DNA from: an uncultured Clostridia bacterium
GTDB taxonomy: Bacteria; Bacillota; Clostridia; Oscillospirales; Ruminococcaceae
Assembly (NCBI GenBank): GCA_947630315.1
Contig: CANRHA010000136.1
Span: 1-5,206 of the forward strand
DNA: 5,206 bases
Direction: 5' to 3'
Below, in pieces: positions 5,009 to 5,206 of the stretch; position 1 is the first letter of the stretch, and each line of letters opens with the position of its first letter. Both the position numbers and the translations under genes were made by a program. The notes beneath the pieces were generated by a model, which worked only from the letters and a program-made list of their open reading frames with translations, made no database searches and was not told the origin of the DNA.

Positions 5009-5206
5009 ATGAGCAAAGAATTAAAGGACAGCGAACTTAAAAATCTGAACGGCGGAGATGGCGGTATTCTTACGGAGGATACCGTACAGCGGCTCGGCCT
5101 GACGCTGCACAAGATCAGCTACAGCTGCGAATCGTTTGTGATGACGCCGCGAGAAGTGGGAACTATCTACGCCAGTCACACCTGCCGCGGCTGCATGTAC
5201 GGCGCG
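5009..5206 (+). CDS. Double-glycine leader Cys-rich peptide precursor 7 (cut by window end)
   Basis: The first 66 codons of a further paralogue; no stop before the right edge. Leader MSKELKDSELKNLNGG (1-16), then DGGIL, LTLH (31-34), CESF (40-43) and CRGCMYGA (59-66), where the sequence ends. By analogy with precursor 6 about 19 residues remain, ending in an AC-containing tail. ATG 5009 follows AAAGGAG (4995-5001) by 7 bases. Three cysteines are visible (40, 59, 62). The gene shows that the array continues, and its export or modification machinery, if any, should be to the right. Confidence 0.86.
   Translation, partial: MSKELKDSELKNLNGGDGGILTEDTVQRLGLTLHKISYSCESFVMTPREVGTIYASHTCRGCMYGA

Noticed and set aside
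3140..5206. Assignment of the peptides as lanthipeptides or ranthipeptides
   Set aside because: The Cys and Thr/Ser spacing does not match a known class that I can recognise, and no modifying enzyme is visible, so only the double-glycine leader class is claimed.

Overview
The window looks like chromosomal DNA of a Gram-positive anaerobe, most likely a gut-type Clostridia (Oscillospirales-like). The grounds are strong GGAGG ribosome sites before every gene, near-consensus sigma-A promoters, moderate GC with mixed codon use, and intergenic short-repeat arrays of a kind I associate with that group. The taxon is inferred, not proven.

Layout: positions 1-276 hold no convincing gene but contain a strong bidirectional hairpin terminator (57-102). 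Positions 277-2540 are a minus-strand sulfur-assimilation operon: metY (O-acetylhomoserine sulfhydrylase) is transcribed first and cysK (O-acetylserine sulfhydrylase) follows after 47 bases. Its leader spans about 300 bases (2541-2843). It has a perfect TTGACA-17-TATAAT promoter, a palindrome just downstream of the -10 that resembles an Rrf2/CymR-type operator, a possible 18-codon leader ORF with a good ribosome site, and a dispersed repeat with a hairpin.

Positions 2879-3139 are a divergent intergenic region with a heptad repeat patch, an inverted repeat, and an extended -10 promoter facing right. From 3140 to the right edge runs the unusual part: at least seven tandem plus-strand genes for small cysteine-rich peptides (78-94 aa). 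Each has a 15-16 residue double-glycine leader (general form ELxxxxGG) and a core with a shared framework: Leu/Phe-Thr-x-His near residue 34, Cys near residue 40, a CxxC-x-Tyr motif, and a C-terminal Cys usually followed by hydrophobic residues and Lys. Leaders are more alike than cores. The seventh gene is cut by the window end.

The array looks like the precursor-peptide part of an exported, possibly post-translationally modified peptide (RiPP or bacteriocin-like) locus. No peptidase-transporter, modifying enzyme or immunity gene lies in the window; if this reading is right they should lie beyond position 5206. The last three peptides are a mosaic of near-identical segments, pointing to recent duplication or gene conversion. 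Two copies of a 63-base repeat and several AGATRTY heptad arrays are spread through the intergenic regions and form a separate repeat family.
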